Shown here: piece by piece, positions 35,207 through 35,277 of the stretch
Layout: every line of letters begins with the position of its first letter
How positions within the stretch are numbered: the stretch's first letter is position 1
From: Hyphomicrobiales bacterium
GTDB lineage: Bacteria > Pseudomonadota > Alphaproteobacteria > Rhizobiales > CAJQND01
NCBI GenBank assembly: GCA_028285595.1
Contig: JANQOW010000057.1
Span: 1-35,277, forward strand
Direction: 5' to 3'
DNA length: 35,277 nucleotides
Notes under the pieces: generated by a model
Database searches by the model: none
Seen by the model: the letters and a program-made list of their open reading frames with translations, nothing else
What the model was told of the DNA's origin: nothing
Position numbers and translations under genes: made by a program

Positions 35207-35277
35207 AGCAGTTCTTTGTCAAATGGAAACACTTGATGGAGTCAAATCAGCCCATATCCAAGGCGCGAAGCGCAGTG
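35207..35277. other. Non-coding edge
   Basis: The last 71 bases hold no convincing gene. The AT-rich beginning AGAGCAGTTCTTTGTCAAATGGAAACAC could be part of a dispersed repeat, but only one copy is visible. Confidence 0.3.

Noticed and set aside
35207-35277. Dispersed repeat at the right edge
   Set aside because: Only one partial copy is visible, so repetition cannot be shown.

Overview
The window is high-GC, gene-dense chromosomal DNA from an alphaproteobacterium. The gene set (a TorD/TAT/FdhAB formate dehydrogenase cluster, a TPP-riboswitch thiC, a TadG-type Flp-pilus protein, an orphan MlaF-type ATPase, IpdAB-like CoA-transferases and an SBP56 protein) and the GTCATCCCCGCG-type palindromic repeats suggest Hyphomicrobiales or a relative. 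That placement is inference from gene content, not a phylogeny. No phage, transposase, CRISPR array or rRNA was seen.

Left part (1-7.4 kb). A leftward formate dehydrogenase operon runs TorD-like chaperone, 62-aa TAT protein, catalytic subunit, Fe-S subunit (cut by the window edge). Next comes a divergent pair, a lipoprotein leftward and a DUF6502-type HTH protein rightward. Their shared intergenic region carries two copies of the operator-like palindrome AAATGGG-N7-CCCATTT. The DUF6502 gene overlaps a small GGMGGTG lipoprotein gene. moaA follows, making molybdopterin that the formate dehydrogenase needs.

Middle-left (7.4-16.3 kb). A TPP riboswitch leads into thiC. Leftward genes then encode a CBS-BON protein, a HicA-like small protein, an SBP56/methanethiol-oxidase-family protein, a DegT-type aminotransferase, a small secreted protein and a GGDEF-EAL protein. 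A divergent tRNA-Cys and dtd (D-aminoacyl-tRNA deacylase) close this part.

Centre (16.3-22.5 kb). Six copies of an 80-95 bp palindromic repeat are scattered here, two of them inside a 206-bp tandem duplication that also copied the end of a VOC gene. Between them lie an IpdAB-like CoA-transferase pair, a likely 26-codon gene with a near-perfect Shine-Dalgarno and terminator, and a Nudix gene followed by three overlapping genes: two halves of a sulfopyruvate/phosphonopyruvate decarboxylase-like TPP enzyme and a TAT-less reductive-dehalogenase homologue. This last operon is the most unusual system in the window.

Right part (22.5-35.3 kb). A secreted caspase-like protein with a clear promoter, a DUF1993 protein, TadG-like, MlaF and a CYTH protein come first. 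A tightly overlapped leftward operon follows: APH-type kinase, ETNPPL/PHYKPL-like class III PLP enzyme and ureohydrolase, with a divergent LysR regulator. It looks like an uncharacterised catabolic route for a hydroxylated amino or guanidino compound. The window ends with a GNAT protein, a tandem HD-GYP protein, a LysE-type exporter and a small membrane protein. GGDEF-EAL and HD-GYP proteins suggest cyclic-di-GMP signalling.
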